A stretch of DNA of 23,378 bases from a virus (IMGVR_UViG_3300017992_000087:1-23378); one strand, 5' to 3'. Positions 14,883 through 22,433 are shown, counted from the stretch's first letter. Numbers and translations are program-made. Notes: a model not told the origin generated them from the sequence alone.

Positions 14883-16001
14883 ATGGCTGAAATATATAAA
14901 CCAAAAACTTTTCTTCAGATACTAGATGCTATGAAGAGATATTTAGTTGGAGCTAGTTCTACATTGAATAATTTTAATGAAGGATCAAGATTATTAGTTC
15001 TACTAGAAGCTATTTCTCTAATAACATCTCAAACACATAATGATTTCTATCAAGGTTTAAAATTAGCAATTCCAACATCAGTTTATAATGCTTTTGATTT
15101 TGAACGAAAACCAGGGAATCAATCCTCGGGTTCTTTAGAATTCACCAGAGTCACTCCGGCGAGTCAAACATATACTATACCAATAGGGACTGCAGTGATA
15201 TTAAATGGTATACGATTTGAAACAATTGCAGCAGGAAGTATTCTAATAGGCAATACATCAAGTGGAAATATAAATGCGCAATGTACTCAAACAGGAGTTG
15301 ATGGAAATATTTCAATTGGAGCAATAAATACTTTAATAGGGCAAGGTAGTTTTGCAAATCAACCAGATGGAGTCGAAGCGTGTAATAACGCAACAGTCTT
15401 TGCAGGAGGAACTGCTGAAGAATCAGATGAAGATAGAATAGAAAGATTCCGATTATATGTAAGTTCATTAGCGAGAGCCACTGTTAATGGATTAATTGCT
15501 GGAGCTCTTTCAGTATCAGGTATTGTGTCTGCATCAGCAGTAGAGCATTCACCTACTCCGGGGTGGGTAACGATATATGCAGATGATGGGACTGGAACAA
15601 TATCAACAGTATTAAAAGAAGAAATTGAGAAAGTAATTAATGGAGATCCAAATGATGAAGCAAATTATCCGGGATACAGAGCTGCAGGAATAAAAGTAAG
15701 AGTAGTAGCTCCAATTGTTGAGACTATTAATGCGACTGTAGAAATAAAAATATTAATTGATAGTCTTGCTGATGATTCAGCTTTAGAAATCGCAGCACAA
15801 AATGCTTTAGAAACTTATATTAATACATTAAGATTAGGACAAGATGTTGTTGTGACTGAAATAATTAAAGTAATAAAATTAGCAGATGAAGAAATTTATG
15901 ATGTTGATGTAACTTTACCTGCAGCTAATGTAATTATAACAGATGAAAAAGTTGCAAAGACGGGAACTGTAATCGTAACAAGTTCAAGAGTAACGGAGTA
16001 A
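14883..16001 (+). CDS. Baseplate J-like protein
   Basis: This 372-residue protein starts at ATG 14883 behind AAGGAGA at 14870-14876. It shows the J-like layout: an N-terminal helical region (ILDAMKRYLVGASSTLNNFNEGSRLLVLLEAISLITSQTHNDFYQGLKLAIPTSVYNAFDFERKPGNQSSGSLEFTRVTPASQTYTIPIGTAV), the variable beta part with GTAEESDEDRIERFRLYVSSLARATVNGLIAGALSVSGIVSASAVEHSPTPGWVTIYADDGTG (about 175-240), and a C-terminal domain VRVVAPIVETINATVEIKILIDS with paired helices and the last strands. J-like (gp6-like in T4) proteins form the wedge ring around the hub. Its neighbours, gp25-like upstream and I-like downstream, complete the P2-like W/J/I order. Confidence 0.9.
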   Translation: MAEIYKPKTFLQILDAMKRYLVGASSTLNNFNEGSRLLVLLEAISLITSQTHNDFYQGLKLAIPTSVYNAFDFERKPGNQSSGSLEFTRVTPASQTYTIPIGTAVILNGIRFETIAAGSILIGNTSSGNINAQCTQTGVDGNISIGAINTLIGQGSFANQPDGVEACNNATVFAGGTAEESDEDRIERFRLYVSSLARATVNGLIAGALSVSGIVSASAVEHSPTPGWVTIYADDGTGTISTVLKEEIEKVINGDPNDEANYPGYRAAGIKVRVVAPIVETINATVEIKILIDSLADDSALEIAAQNALETYINTLRLGQDVVVTEIIKVIKLADEEIYDVDVTLPAANVIITDEKVAKTGTVIVTSSRVTE

Positions 16002-16004
16002 AAA

Positions 16005-16634
16005 GTGTCAGATAGAGCGATTGAATTATTAAATGATCTATTAAAAATATATAATAGAGAATCTGGAGAATATTTAAATCTTGTAGGAGACAGTAGTCTT
16101 GTAACTCCTTCGTTTTCTACTGAAGTTAAAATAAATAATATCAATACTGGAGCAATAAGTAATCCATTAGAATATTCAAGAAGGCTTTTTAGTTTCTTGA
16201 TTAATCAATTAGATTTAAGAAATACAGTAGATAGTTGGTTGGATTATATGGGTGGAGTAATATATAATGTTATAAGATTTTCTGGAGAAAGTGATACAGA
16301 TTATAGAAACAGGATCTTTACTAATACGACAACAGTAAAATGTTCTCCTATAGGGATAAAAATTCCTTTAGATGATTATGCTGATAATGTACAAATAATA
16401 GAAGGAGGAATGGATGGTGCTTTTGCTGATGTTTCATTTGCAGATAGTGATAGAGAATTCAATATACCTGGAGTTTGGGTAGTAAAATCAGCAATAACTA
16501 TGGAAGAGAATGGAAGTCCGTTTTTTATAATTATAATTATGGAGAATGTAGACCCGGGAGATTATGTGACAATATTAAATTTAATAAATGCTTATAGGGC
16601 ATGCGGTATTTTATTTACAGTTATAATCGTTTAA
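16005..16634 (+). CDS. Tail protein I-like baseplate protein
   Basis: This 209-residue protein starts at GTG 16005, with GGAG at 15995-15998 in front. It follows J-like directly, the position of gpI in P2-like order, and has the helical start AIELLNDLLKIYNRESGEYLNLVGD. The middle reads RLFSFLINQLDLRNTVDSWLDYMGGVIYNVIRFSGESDTDYRNRIFTNTTTVKCSPIGIKIPLDDYADN. 'GESD..YR.RI' with a downstream adhesive beta part is common in DUF2612- and gpI-type wedge proteins that carry tail fibres. The C-terminal part is hydrophobic beta (SPFFIIIIMENVDPGDYVTILNLINAYRACGILFTVIIV). Assignment rests on synteny and the motif. Confidence 0.65.
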   Translation: MSDRAIELLNDLLKIYNRESGEYLNLVGDSSLVTPSFSTEVKINNINTGAISNPLEYSRRLFSFLINQLDLRNTVDSWLDYMGGVIYNVIRFSGESDTDYRNRIFTNTTTVKCSPIGIKIPLDDYADNVQIIEGGMDGAFADVSFADSDREFNIPGVWVVKSAITMEENGSPFFIIIIMENVDPGDYVTILNLINAYRACGILFTVIIV

Positions 16635-16651
16635 AGGAGGGAGAAAGATAG

Positions 16652-17974
16652 ATGAAAGATTTTATATTTTTAAAACATAACGAATTTCAAAGAATTGCTG
16701 CTAATAGAACTCTAACTCGAATTGGAGATCTTGCTAGAGATAATTTAAGCTCATTAGTTTCTGGTTTAATATCTGAAGAAAATGCAGTATTTAGAGGTGG
16801 AAATTTTGAAAACCCTTCTGGATGGACGTTTGAGTTAGAAGCAAGCGGATTTTTTATTCAGAAAAAAGATACTGAGCAAGTTTATTGTATAGCACAACAA
16901 GATAAAAAAGTGATTACAGTAGATGCTGCACATGCAACGCTTGATAGATATGATCTTATTGAAGCAAGATATAGCGTCACAGATGAAAATGCGTCAACAG
17001 TAGATATAATAGATCCTTCTACTGGAACGTTGACTCAACAATCTAAAAATATAGATAGAAGGATAGAACTAGAAGTTCAAGTTACAAAAGGAACTGCGGG
17101 TGCAGGAGTCGCACCGTCATTAACAGGAGGAGATGCTGCAACGATAACAGGAATTCCAGTAATAACAACAGTTGATTTATCAACAAATTATAATTTAAAA
17201 TTTGATATAGATGAAAGTGGAAGTCCTGTAACGATAGATTGTAGAGGAGGAACGCCATCGGCAACAACAATAGCAGAAGTTATAGCTCTTATTAATGCAG
17301 CAGGATTTGGAGTAATAGCAACAAATGATGGATCAGATCACTTAGTTATAACGTCAACAACGGTTGGCGGCGATTCACATGTAACGTTCTACCCCTCAAC
17401 AGCTGACGATGCATTGAATGATCTATTGGGATTAACGATAATACCCAACTACGAATACGATTACGTAGGAGGCGTCGCTTTCTTTAAATTAGGAGAAATA
17501 AGAACACAAGGAGGTTCTGCAAATTTAGTTTCAGCTGATTTAAGAGATGTAGACGATAGAGGAAGTTGGACCGCTGATGTAAACAACATAATAAGACTTG
17601 AAGATCTAAGAACATTTCAATTAAATGCTGGAAATTTAAGATTAACAGCGCAAGCGGTTGATGTAGGTGCTTCAGTTAAAGATCCTGTATATTATAATAA
17701 TAGTACTGGTAAATGGGAAAACGCGTCATTTGCAAATCCTCCAAGTGCAATGTATACAGATTCAAGCTCAAATGAAGTGACATTAAGAGGATGGAAGTCG
17801 GGACTTTCTGGTTTTATTGCTAATACATGGTATTATATGGATAGTTCTGGAAATTTAACAACAAGTAGAACAAAAATTCAAATTGGATATGCTGCATCTA
17901 CAACAGATTTTATTGTTGATATACAAATAGATAATGAAGATGATGCAATATATTTCGGATATTTTTACAGTTAA
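16652..17974 (+). CDS. Tail fibre / baseplate fibre-attachment protein with inserted domain
   Basis: This 440-residue protein starts at ATG 16652 behind AAAGGAGGGAG at 16633-16643. The N-terminus (residues 1-150) contains LVSGLISEENAVFRGGNFENPSGWTFELEASGFFIQKKDTEQVYCIAQQDKKVITVDAAHATLDRYDLIEARY and RRIELEVQVTKGTAGAGVAP, a baseplate-anchoring domain common in phage fibre proteins. The usual continuation GVAFFKLGEIRTQGGSANLVSADLRDVDDRG resumes at about residue 273. Between them lies an extra domain (LSTNYNLKFDIDESGSPVTIDCRGG...TTIAEVIALINAAGFGVIATNDGSDHLVITSTTVGG...DLLGLTI) that resembles flagellin/hook IN-type domains. The C-terminus (from about 350) is a beta-rich tip. It likely binds the host surface or carries other fibres. 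Confidence 0.72.
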   Translation: MKDFIFLKHNEFQRIAANRTLTRIGDLARDNLSSLVSGLISEENAVFRGGNFENPSGWTFELEASGFFIQKKDTEQVYCIAQQDKKVITVDAAHATLDRYDLIEARYSVTDENASTVDIIDPSTGTLTQQSKNIDRRIELEVQVTKGTAGAGVAPSLTGGDAATITGIPVITTVDLSTNYNLKFDIDESGSPVTIDCRGGTPSATTIAEVIALINAAGFGVIATNDGSDHLVITSTTVGGDSHVTFYPSTADDALNDLLGLTIIPNYEYDYVGGVAFFKLGEIRTQGGSANLVSADLRDVDDRGSWTADVNNIIRLEDLRTFQLNAGNLRLTAQAVDVGASVKDPVYYNNSTGKWENASFANPPSAMYTDSSSNEVTLRGWKSGLSGFIANTWYYMDSSGNLTTSRTKIQIGYAASTTDFIVDIQIDNEDDAIYFGYFYS

Positions 17975-17987
17975 AAGGAGGTAAGAA

Positions 17988-18326
17988 ATGTCAGTTGAAG
18001 CAAAAGTTTATCAATTAGATTCAACGACTCCTGGTGCTGGAGTTGATGAAGATGTATTTCAAGTTGGAGCAAATAAGGAATTTCAGTTTAAGTTAATAAT
18101 TTCTAATAGGTCGACTACTCCAGCAATGGTACGGATTTATTTGAGTACGGCTGGAAAAGCAGGATTATTAGCTAAAGAGAATATTGCGTATGATGTTCAA
18201 ATAGATCAGGATAATCCGAAAACTTATGAAGATCTTATTTTAAATTCAACAATAAGCTATTTGACAGTAAGAGCTTCAACAGTAAATGTTTCGTTTAATG
18301 CTGTTGGATTAGAAAGAGATGTATAG
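17988..18326 (+). CDS. Small beta-rich tail-associated protein
   Basis: This 112-residue protein starts at ATG 17988 behind AAAGGAGGT at 17974-17982. The sequence alternates polar and hydrophobic residues throughout (EFQFKLIISNRSTTPAMVRIYLSTAGKAGLLAKENIAYDVQIDQDNPKTYEDLILNSTISYLTVRASTVNVSFNAVGLERDV), which suggests an immunoglobulin-like or jelly-roll sandwich. No Cys, His cluster or membrane segment is present. It lies between the fibre protein and the Gly-rich adhesin, so it probably belongs to the fibre or receptor-binding complex. The family is not named with certainty. Similar small beta proteins are common beside fibre genes in Bacillota phages. Confidence 0.65.
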   Translation: MSVEAKVYQLDSTTPGAGVDEDVFQVGANKEFQFKLIISNRSTTPAMVRIYLSTAGKAGLLAKENIAYDVQIDQDNPKTYEDLILNSTISYLTVRASTVNVSFNAVGLERDV

Positions 18327-18337
18327 GAGGAAATAAA

Positions 18338-18967
18338 ATGAAAGAATGGTTAAGTCCAGGAAAATCAAAATCAATATATTTTACAACTAGTGGCAATTTT
18401 ATTGTACCAGCAGGTGTATCGCTAGTATGGGTTACTATATGGGGGGGTGGCGGCGGTGGTGCAGATAATGATGTGTCCGCAGAAGGAGGAGGCTCAGGGA
18501 TGGCGATTGTCAGAGAATCAGTAACAGTAACTCCAGGAGAAACTATAGCTGTTGTAGTTGGTGCAGGCGGTGCTGGTAGCTCTTCTGGTGGGCCGAGTGC
18601 AGGTAATGATAGTACTTTTGGTTCCTATATAACTGCTGATGGAGCGCAGGCTGGTGGTATTGGTGGCGGAAGATTAGGTGGTGCGCTTGACACTGAAGGA
18701 GACAATATTAATAATATAGTATTTGGTTCTGGTGGTGGTTCTGAAGGAAATGATGGTGCTGGGATGCATTTATATAATGGTGGCGCCCTTACTGTCAATT
18801 CTGGTGGTGGTGCTGCTGGATTTAATGGTGACGGGGCTGATGGCAGTGAAACTTCACCCGCAAATGATGCTGATGCTAATAGTGGAGCTGGCGGTGGTGG
18901 TGTGAACCAAAATGCTGCTGGTGGCGATGGTGGTTCTGGTGGATGTATTATAGAATTTATAAGATAA
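18338..18967 (+). CDS. Glycine-rich tail adhesin
   Basis: This 209-residue protein starts at ATG 18338 behind AGGAGG at 18325-18330. The N-terminus has the pattern SIYFTTSGNFIVPAGVSLVWVTIWGGGGGG (residues 12-41), a beta-sandwich start common to glycine-rich phage surface proteins. It is followed by many Gly motifs: VVVGAGGAGSSSGG (72-85), AQAGGIGGGRLGG (103-115), FGSGGGSEGNDG (129-140), NSGGGAAGFNGDGADG (154-169) and NSGAGGGGVNQNAAGGDGGSGG (181-202), ending CIIEFIR. Such glycine blocks form polyglycine II sandwiches in the S16 gp38 adhesin, with variable loops that bind the receptor. It is probably the distal host-recognition protein. The DNA is repetitive and richer in GC (many GGTGGT). Confidence 0.72.
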   Translation: MKEWLSPGKSKSIYFTTSGNFIVPAGVSLVWVTIWGGGGGGADNDVSAEGGGSGMAIVRESVTVTPGETIAVVVGAGGAGSSSGGPSAGNDSTFGSYITADGAQAGGIGGGRLGGALDTEGDNINNIVFGSGGGSEGNDGAGMHLYNGGALTVNSGGGAAGFNGDGADGSETSPANDADANSGAGGGGVNQNAAGGDGGSGGCIIEFIR

Positions 18968-18977
18968 GGAGAAAATT

Positions 18978-19634
18978 ATGATAATAGCTTTAATAAATAA
19001 TGGAATTGTTGAAAATGTAATTATATCAGATTCTTTAGAATTTGCTGAAAGTCTTGGTTATGATAATATTGTGGATATAACTAATGAAGATCCACAACCA
19101 AGTAAAAGATGGACGTATGACGGTCAGAATTTTACTTCACCCGAAAATGAAGTTTTAATTAACAAACCATTGACAAAATGGGCGTTTAGAAAATTATTCA
19201 CTATTATTGAAAGAGCCTCAATTATAACAAAATCAAAAACGGATGATATCGCAGAAACTATAATTCAAGATTTCAATTCAGTTCTTGAAGTAGATTTAAG
19301 TGATGCAGACGTTGAAGGTTCTTTAGATTATCTTATTTCTGTTGGCGTTTTGATTGCTAAAAGGAAATTACAGATTTTAGCAAAAGAAAATCCAAACACA
19401 TTTATAACAAATTATTCAACTAATAAATTAACATTAGATAATATTATAGCAGAAAATACAAAAGTAGAAGTATTTAGCGATGATACTCTTCCTGCTGGGT
19501 TGAGTGAAGATACTGACTATTATATTATAAATGTTTCTGAAAATGAATGTAAGTTAAGCACTTCACAAGGTGGCAGTGCTGTTTCTATTAGTGATAATGG
19601 AGCTGGGAACCATTATATAAGAATAAATGAATAA
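18978..19634 (+). CDS. Fibre-associated protein with C-terminal beta domain
   Basis: This 218-residue protein starts at ATG 18978 behind AAGGAGA at 18966-18972. The N-terminal part, MIIALINNGIVENVIISDSLEFAESLGYDNIVDITNEDPQPSKRWTYDGQNFTSPE, fits phage fibre-assembly or tip proteins ('ALI.NG.V.NVI..D..EFA...GYD.VVD'). Residues 60-135 are helical. Residues 145-218 (NTFITNYSTNKLTLDNIIAENTKVEVFSDDTLPAGLSEDTDYYIINVSENECKLSTSQGGSAVSISDNGAGNHYIRI) fit a beta domain seen as repeats in many phage tail proteins, with the pattern 'TLPAGLS..T.YYIIN......KLS.S..G.AV...D.G.G.H'. It follows the adhesin and may help its assembly or sit at the fibre tip. Confidence 0.65.
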   Translation: MIIALINNGIVENVIISDSLEFAESLGYDNIVDITNEDPQPSKRWTYDGQNFTSPENEVLINKPLTKWAFRKLFTIIERASIITKSKTDDIAETIIQDFNSVLEVDLSDADVEGSLDYLISVGVLIAKRKLQILAKENPNTFITNYSTNKLTLDNIIAENTKVEVFSDDTLPAGLSEDTDYYIINVSENECKLSTSQGGSAVSISDNGAGNHYIRINE

Positions 19635-19660
19635 TACAATTTATATCTTGGAGTAAAACA

Positions 19661-19942
19661 ATGAGTAATGGTAATAAAATTGATGGAAAAGATGTTGGTA
19701 ATGCTATTGATTATGTTTTAAAAGCTAACTTTGAAGATGTCCGGAAAAAACAGAAAGAGCATGAAGATAAAATTGATGCAATCAACAGCACACTTAATCG
19801 ACATGATACTGCCATTAAACTAAATAGACAGTCAATTGATAATATGAAAGAAACAATTAAAGGCTATTTTACTGTTGCTGTTATTATATTGTCTGCAATA
19901 ACTTTAATTGTTAATATTGTTATAGCAATGGTAAACAAATAG
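19661..19942 (+). CDS. XhlA-like coiled-coil/membrane protein (lysis accessory)
   Basis: This 93-residue protein starts at ATG 19661. Upstream, TTGGAG at 19649-19654 is a usable binding site. Residues 22-66 form a charged coiled coil (FEDVRKKQKEHEDKIDAINSTLNRHDTAIKLNRQSIDNMKETI), followed by one C-terminal membrane helix at 69-90 (YFTVAVIILSAITLIVNIVIAM) and NK. This is the layout of haemolysin XhlA-type proteins, which work with holins in Bacillota phage lysis. It opens the lysis cassette directly after the fibre genes. Fibre-associated or superinfection-exclusion roles are alternatives. Confidence 0.65.
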   Translation: MSNGNKIDGKDVGNAIDYVLKANFEDVRKKQKEHEDKIDAINSTLNRHDTAIKLNRQSIDNMKETIKGYFTVAVIILSAITLIVNIVIAMVNK

Positions 19943-19957
19943 TAGGGAGGGTTTATT

Positions 19958-20182
19958 ATGAAAATATCATTTAGTAATTTATGGGACGATTACAAATTAA
20001 AAGTATTATACAATTTTATCAATATTAGATTAAAGTGGCTGTATCGTATTGAGCTTATAATATGTTTATTTGGTGTCAACTTTATTTCTTTTAGTTATTT
20101 TGTTGAAAAGAAAAAAGACAAAAAATCAACTAAGAAGATAAATTTTTCTATTTTAAATTTTATGTTAACATTAGTTTTTTAA
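19958..20182 (+). CDS. Small membrane protein of the lysis cassette
   Basis: This 74-residue protein starts at ATG 19958 behind AGGGAGGG at 19944-19951. A first part with basic and aromatic residues (NLWDDYKLKVLYNFINIRLKWLYR) is followed by a hydrophobic helix at 31-49 (IELIICLFGVNFISFSYFV), a Lys-rich stretch (EKKKDKKSTKK) and a hydrophobic end (INFSILNFMLTLVF, 61-74) that could be a second membrane segment. It lies between the XhlA-like gene and a two-helix membrane gene. It may be a holin, antiholin or other membrane component. No family is recognised. Confidence 0.55.
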   Translation: MKISFSNLWDDYKLKVLYNFINIRLKWLYRIELIICLFGVNFISFSYFVEKKKDKKSTKKINFSILNFMLTLVF

Positions 20183-20194
20183 TGAGGCATACAT

Positions 20195-20446
20195 ATGAAA
20201 AAAATAGAAGCACCACAAGATAAAATATTTGGTAAAAGAAAATGGATATATGGGTTTGTTTTTGCTTTTCTTGAATTGTTACTTTTATTTTATATTATTT
20301 TACGATTTAAAACTGAGTCAGTGAAAATTGTTGGAAAATGGTATGTTTATTTAAATGCAATAGTTCTTATTGCATATCCATTTCATAATGTTTTAAATAA
20401 ATTTTTTGTAGATAAAATTTCAAAATGGTTACATAAAGATGATTAA
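20195..20446 (+). CDS. Two-helix membrane protein, holin candidate
   Basis: This 83-residue protein starts at ATG 20195 with only a weak GAGG at 20184-20187. It has two hydrophobic helices: 18-37 (IYGFVFAFLELLLLFYIILR) and about 49-65 (WYVYLNAIVLIAYPFHN), separated by a charged loop (FKTESVKIVGK). A charged tail follows (DKISKWLHKDD). Size, two helices, charged ends and placement before two cell-wall enzymes agree with a class II-type holin, which lets the enzymes through the membrane. It overlaps the next gene by eight bases. The holin role is inferred from layout only. Confidence 0.55.
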   Translation: MKKIEAPQDKIFGKRKWIYGFVFAFLELLLLFYIILRFKTESVKIVGKWYVYLNAIVLIAYPFHNVLNKFFVDKISKWLHKDD

Positions 20447-20876
20447 AATTTCTAAGAAAGATAAGAAAAATATTGAACGAGAAATTACACGACAAATTAA
20501 AGAAGATGGTAAAGTTGTTGAACTTTTAAAAAACAATAAAAAAGCTTTTAAAAAAGCAGGGATGAAAATAAAAGCAACGACATGGATTGATCCAATAACT
20601 AATGAAAAAAAATTTGGTGGATGTGTAGAAATTTTTGAAACAGATACTGACATTAAAATTCTTGATGGTATAAATATTGATGTAGGTGTTAATAATGACT
20701 TTGATGTTATGTTAGGAATATCAAAAGATTTTAAAGTTTCAGGAGATAAAGAGTTTTCGTTAGGTGGTTATATAGATGTAATTGATACTGGAAAACAATT
20801 ATATAAAAAGATATTTAAAGATTCAAATGAAAAAGTAAATATAAAAGTTAAGGTAGGATTAAGCAAAGTTTTTTAG
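20439..20876 (+). CDS. Hypothetical protein in the lysis cassette
   Basis: This 145-residue protein starts at ATG 20439, inside the end of the holin candidate and without a clear ribosome binding site, so translation is probably coupled. The N-terminal 45 residues are a strongly basic helix (KISKKDKKNIEREITRQIKEDGKVVELLKNNKKAFKKAGMKI). The rest alternates in beta fashion: ATTWIDPITNEKKFGGCVEIF, TDIKILDGINIDVGVNNDFDVMLGISKDFKVSGDKEFSLGGYIDVID and VNIKVKVGLSKVF. There is no signal peptide or membrane helix. I do not recognise it. The terminal Phe and beta stretches recall outer-membrane barrels, but the absence of a signal peptide argues against that. Confidence 0.65.
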   Translation: MIKISKKDKKNIEREITRQIKEDGKVVELLKNNKKAFKKAGMKIKATTWIDPITNEKKFGGCVEIFETDTDIKILDGINIDVGVNNDFDVMLGISKDFKVSGDKEFSLGGYIDVIDTGKQLYKKIFKDSNEKVNIKVKVGLSKVF

Positions 20877-20885
20877 GAGGATTTT

Positions 20886-21722
20886 ATGAACAAATTTGAA
20901 GCAGCAAAAATTATTGAAAAACATTCAAAAGAAGGAGATGTTATTAATATTTCAAATCATCCTGCTTTCTGGAAGCTACATATAGTAATCGCAGGATGGG
21001 GAATAAGACGTGCTCAAAAAAAATTATTTAAAGATGCAAAAATAACATTATCAAATGGTTTTAAATTTACACCTAATGATGATACTCATTCTATGGTTAA
21101 ATTTAAAAAAGAGACTATAGTGAAATGCATATTGAATAATGTTAAAGTTTCTGATAAAGATAAAGATAAAGTAATACAAATATTTTCAAAAGAAAAATAC
21201 GCGAAGACTTTTTCTGTAGAGCCTCCAAAAGCATTATATATCCCTACAGAAGAATACGCTTTAGATGATATAACTATTTACAGATATAAAAATAAAGAAC
21301 TCGACGAAAATGATATTGAAAGAATACTTTTAGCAACACTTCCTATTTTATTAACTGATTATGATTATGGCCAGCTTATGAATATTCTTGTAAATCAGAC
21401 GCTTGGATATCCTTATGATGAAAAAGTAAAATGGTTCGATTTAGGATCTAAAAGAAAAGTATGTTCAGTAGGAGTTGCAGTTGTTTATCAAAAATGGAGA
21501 AAAGATATAGAACAAATTCAAGAATTTCCAAGATTATTTTCTAAATTAAATAAAAAAAGATGGGACAAAGAATTCATTAAGAAATTCGAAAAAGATGGGA
21601 GTAGATGGAATGTTGAAAACACATATCCGTGTATGTTTGGACTTACGAAAACTCATTTTAATAATGAATTCGAATTAATTCTTAAAATGAATAAAGGTAA
21701 AATTCAATATTTGAAAAGTTAG
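20886..21722 (+). CDS. Permuted NlpC/P60-like (YiiX-type) cysteine hydrolase
   Basis: This 278-residue protein starts at ATG 20886 behind AGGAGG at 20875-20880. The N-terminus reads EKHSKEGDVINISNHPAFWKLHIVIAGWGIRRAQKKLF, which is the 'GD.I' start of YiiX/YebB-type permuted NlpC/P60 enzymes. H68 (DDTHSMVKF) would be the catalytic His. The C-terminal half has YDYGQLMNILVNQTLGYPY (159-177), then KRKVCSVGVAVVYQKW (189-204), where C193 would be the catalytic Cys ('.CS..VA..Y'). The permuted order (His before Cys) is the hallmark. It may cut peptide bonds in peptidoglycan or act on lipids or acyl groups. The lysis cassette location favours a cell-wall target. No signal peptide is seen. Confidence 0.6.
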   Translation: MNKFEAAKIIEKHSKEGDVINISNHPAFWKLHIVIAGWGIRRAQKKLFKDAKITLSNGFKFTPNDDTHSMVKFKKETIVKCILNNVKVSDKDKDKVIQIFSKEKYAKTFSVEPPKALYIPTEEYALDDITIYRYKNKELDENDIERILLATLPILLTDYDYGQLMNILVNQTLGYPYDEKVKWFDLGSKRKVCSVGVAVVYQKWRKDIEQIQEFPRLFSKLNKKRWDKEFIKKFEKDGSRWNVENTYPCMFGLTKTHFNNEFELILKMNKGKIQYLKS

Positions 21723-21735
21723 AAAGGAGGATCTT

Positions 21736-22404
21736 ATGGATAAGAAAGAAGGATATAAAAAGTATAAGAATCAAATTGAACTTATGTCAGAAAGATGGAA
21801 TATGTCACAAGAATTAATATGTGCATTTTGTTATCAAGAGAGTAGATTTGAAGAAAAAGCAAAAAGATATGAGCCTGCATTCTATAAAAAATATGTTGAA
21901 AAATTTAATATTCCTCAAGAAGAGAAAACATGGAGAGCAACAAGTTGGGGATTAATGCAACTGATGGGACAAACAGCTCGTGAAATTGGATATAGAGGAT
22001 ATAGAGACGATTTAGTAGATCCAATAATAAATCTTTATTATTGCTGTAAATTTTTTATTAAACTATTAAACAGATATAAAGGAAGCGAAACAGATGCAAT
22101 TGCAGCTTATAATCAAGGAAACAATAGATTTAAAGATCTGGATAAAGATGGTATTAAAGACGAAAATGAAGTTTATAATAATCAAAAATATGTTGATAAT
22201 GTTTTAAAATATGAAAAAGAATTCAATAAAATAATAAATGAAAACAATATAATAAAAGAAGATTCAGTGTATGTTGTGAAATCTGGAGACACGTTAACTA
22301 AAATTGCTAATTCATTAGGAACGACAACGATGGAATTATCTAAATTGAATGGTATAAAAAATCCCGATTTTATATATATAGGACAAAAAATAAGAATAAA
22401 ATAA
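21736..22404 (+). CDS. Endolysin: SLT-type lytic transglycosylase with C-terminal LysM
   Basis: This 222-residue protein starts at ATG 21736 behind AGAAAGGAGGA at 21721-21731. The catalytic domain shows the SLT motifs: E35 in CYQESRF (general acid), SWGLMQLMG (70-78) and AAYNQG (123-128). A charged loop with DLDKDGIKDENE at 134-145 follows, resembling a calcium-binding EF-hand/TSP3 loop. The C-terminal LysM module spans about 178-221 (YVVKSGDTLTKIANSLGTTTMELSKLNGIKNPDFIYIGQKIRI), which binds peptidoglycan. No signal peptide is present, so release would depend on the holin. It cuts the glycan chain while the previous gene may act elsewhere in the wall. It is the last gene before the terminator. 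Confidence 0.9.
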   Translation: MDKKEGYKKYKNQIELMSERWNMSQELICAFCYQESRFEEKAKRYEPAFYKKYVEKFNIPQEEKTWRATSWGLMQLMGQTAREIGYRGYRDDLVDPIINLYYCCKFFIKLLNRYKGSETDAIAAYNQGNNRFKDLDKDGIKDENEVYNNQKYVDNVLKYEKEFNKIINENNIIKEDSVYVVKSGDTLTKIANSLGTTTMELSKLNGIKNPDFIYIGQKIRIK

Positions 22405-22433
22405 CACTCTACTCTTTCATAGTTTCATCCTTT

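Noticed and set aside
15175-15468. A 97-codon Leu/Tyr-rich - strand frame
   Set aside because: Its composition is what antisense reading of the J-like gene gives, and the J-like gene is secure.
18723-18905. A 60-codon hydrophobic + strand frame inside the glycine-rich adhesin
   Set aside because: Val/Leu richness comes from GGT repeats read in another frame. There is no binding site.
20439-20876. Outer-membrane barrel reading of the unknown lysis-cassette protein (alternating beta stretches and terminal Phe)
   Set aside because: It has no signal peptide and a long basic N-terminal helix, so export to an outer membrane is unlikely on this evidence.
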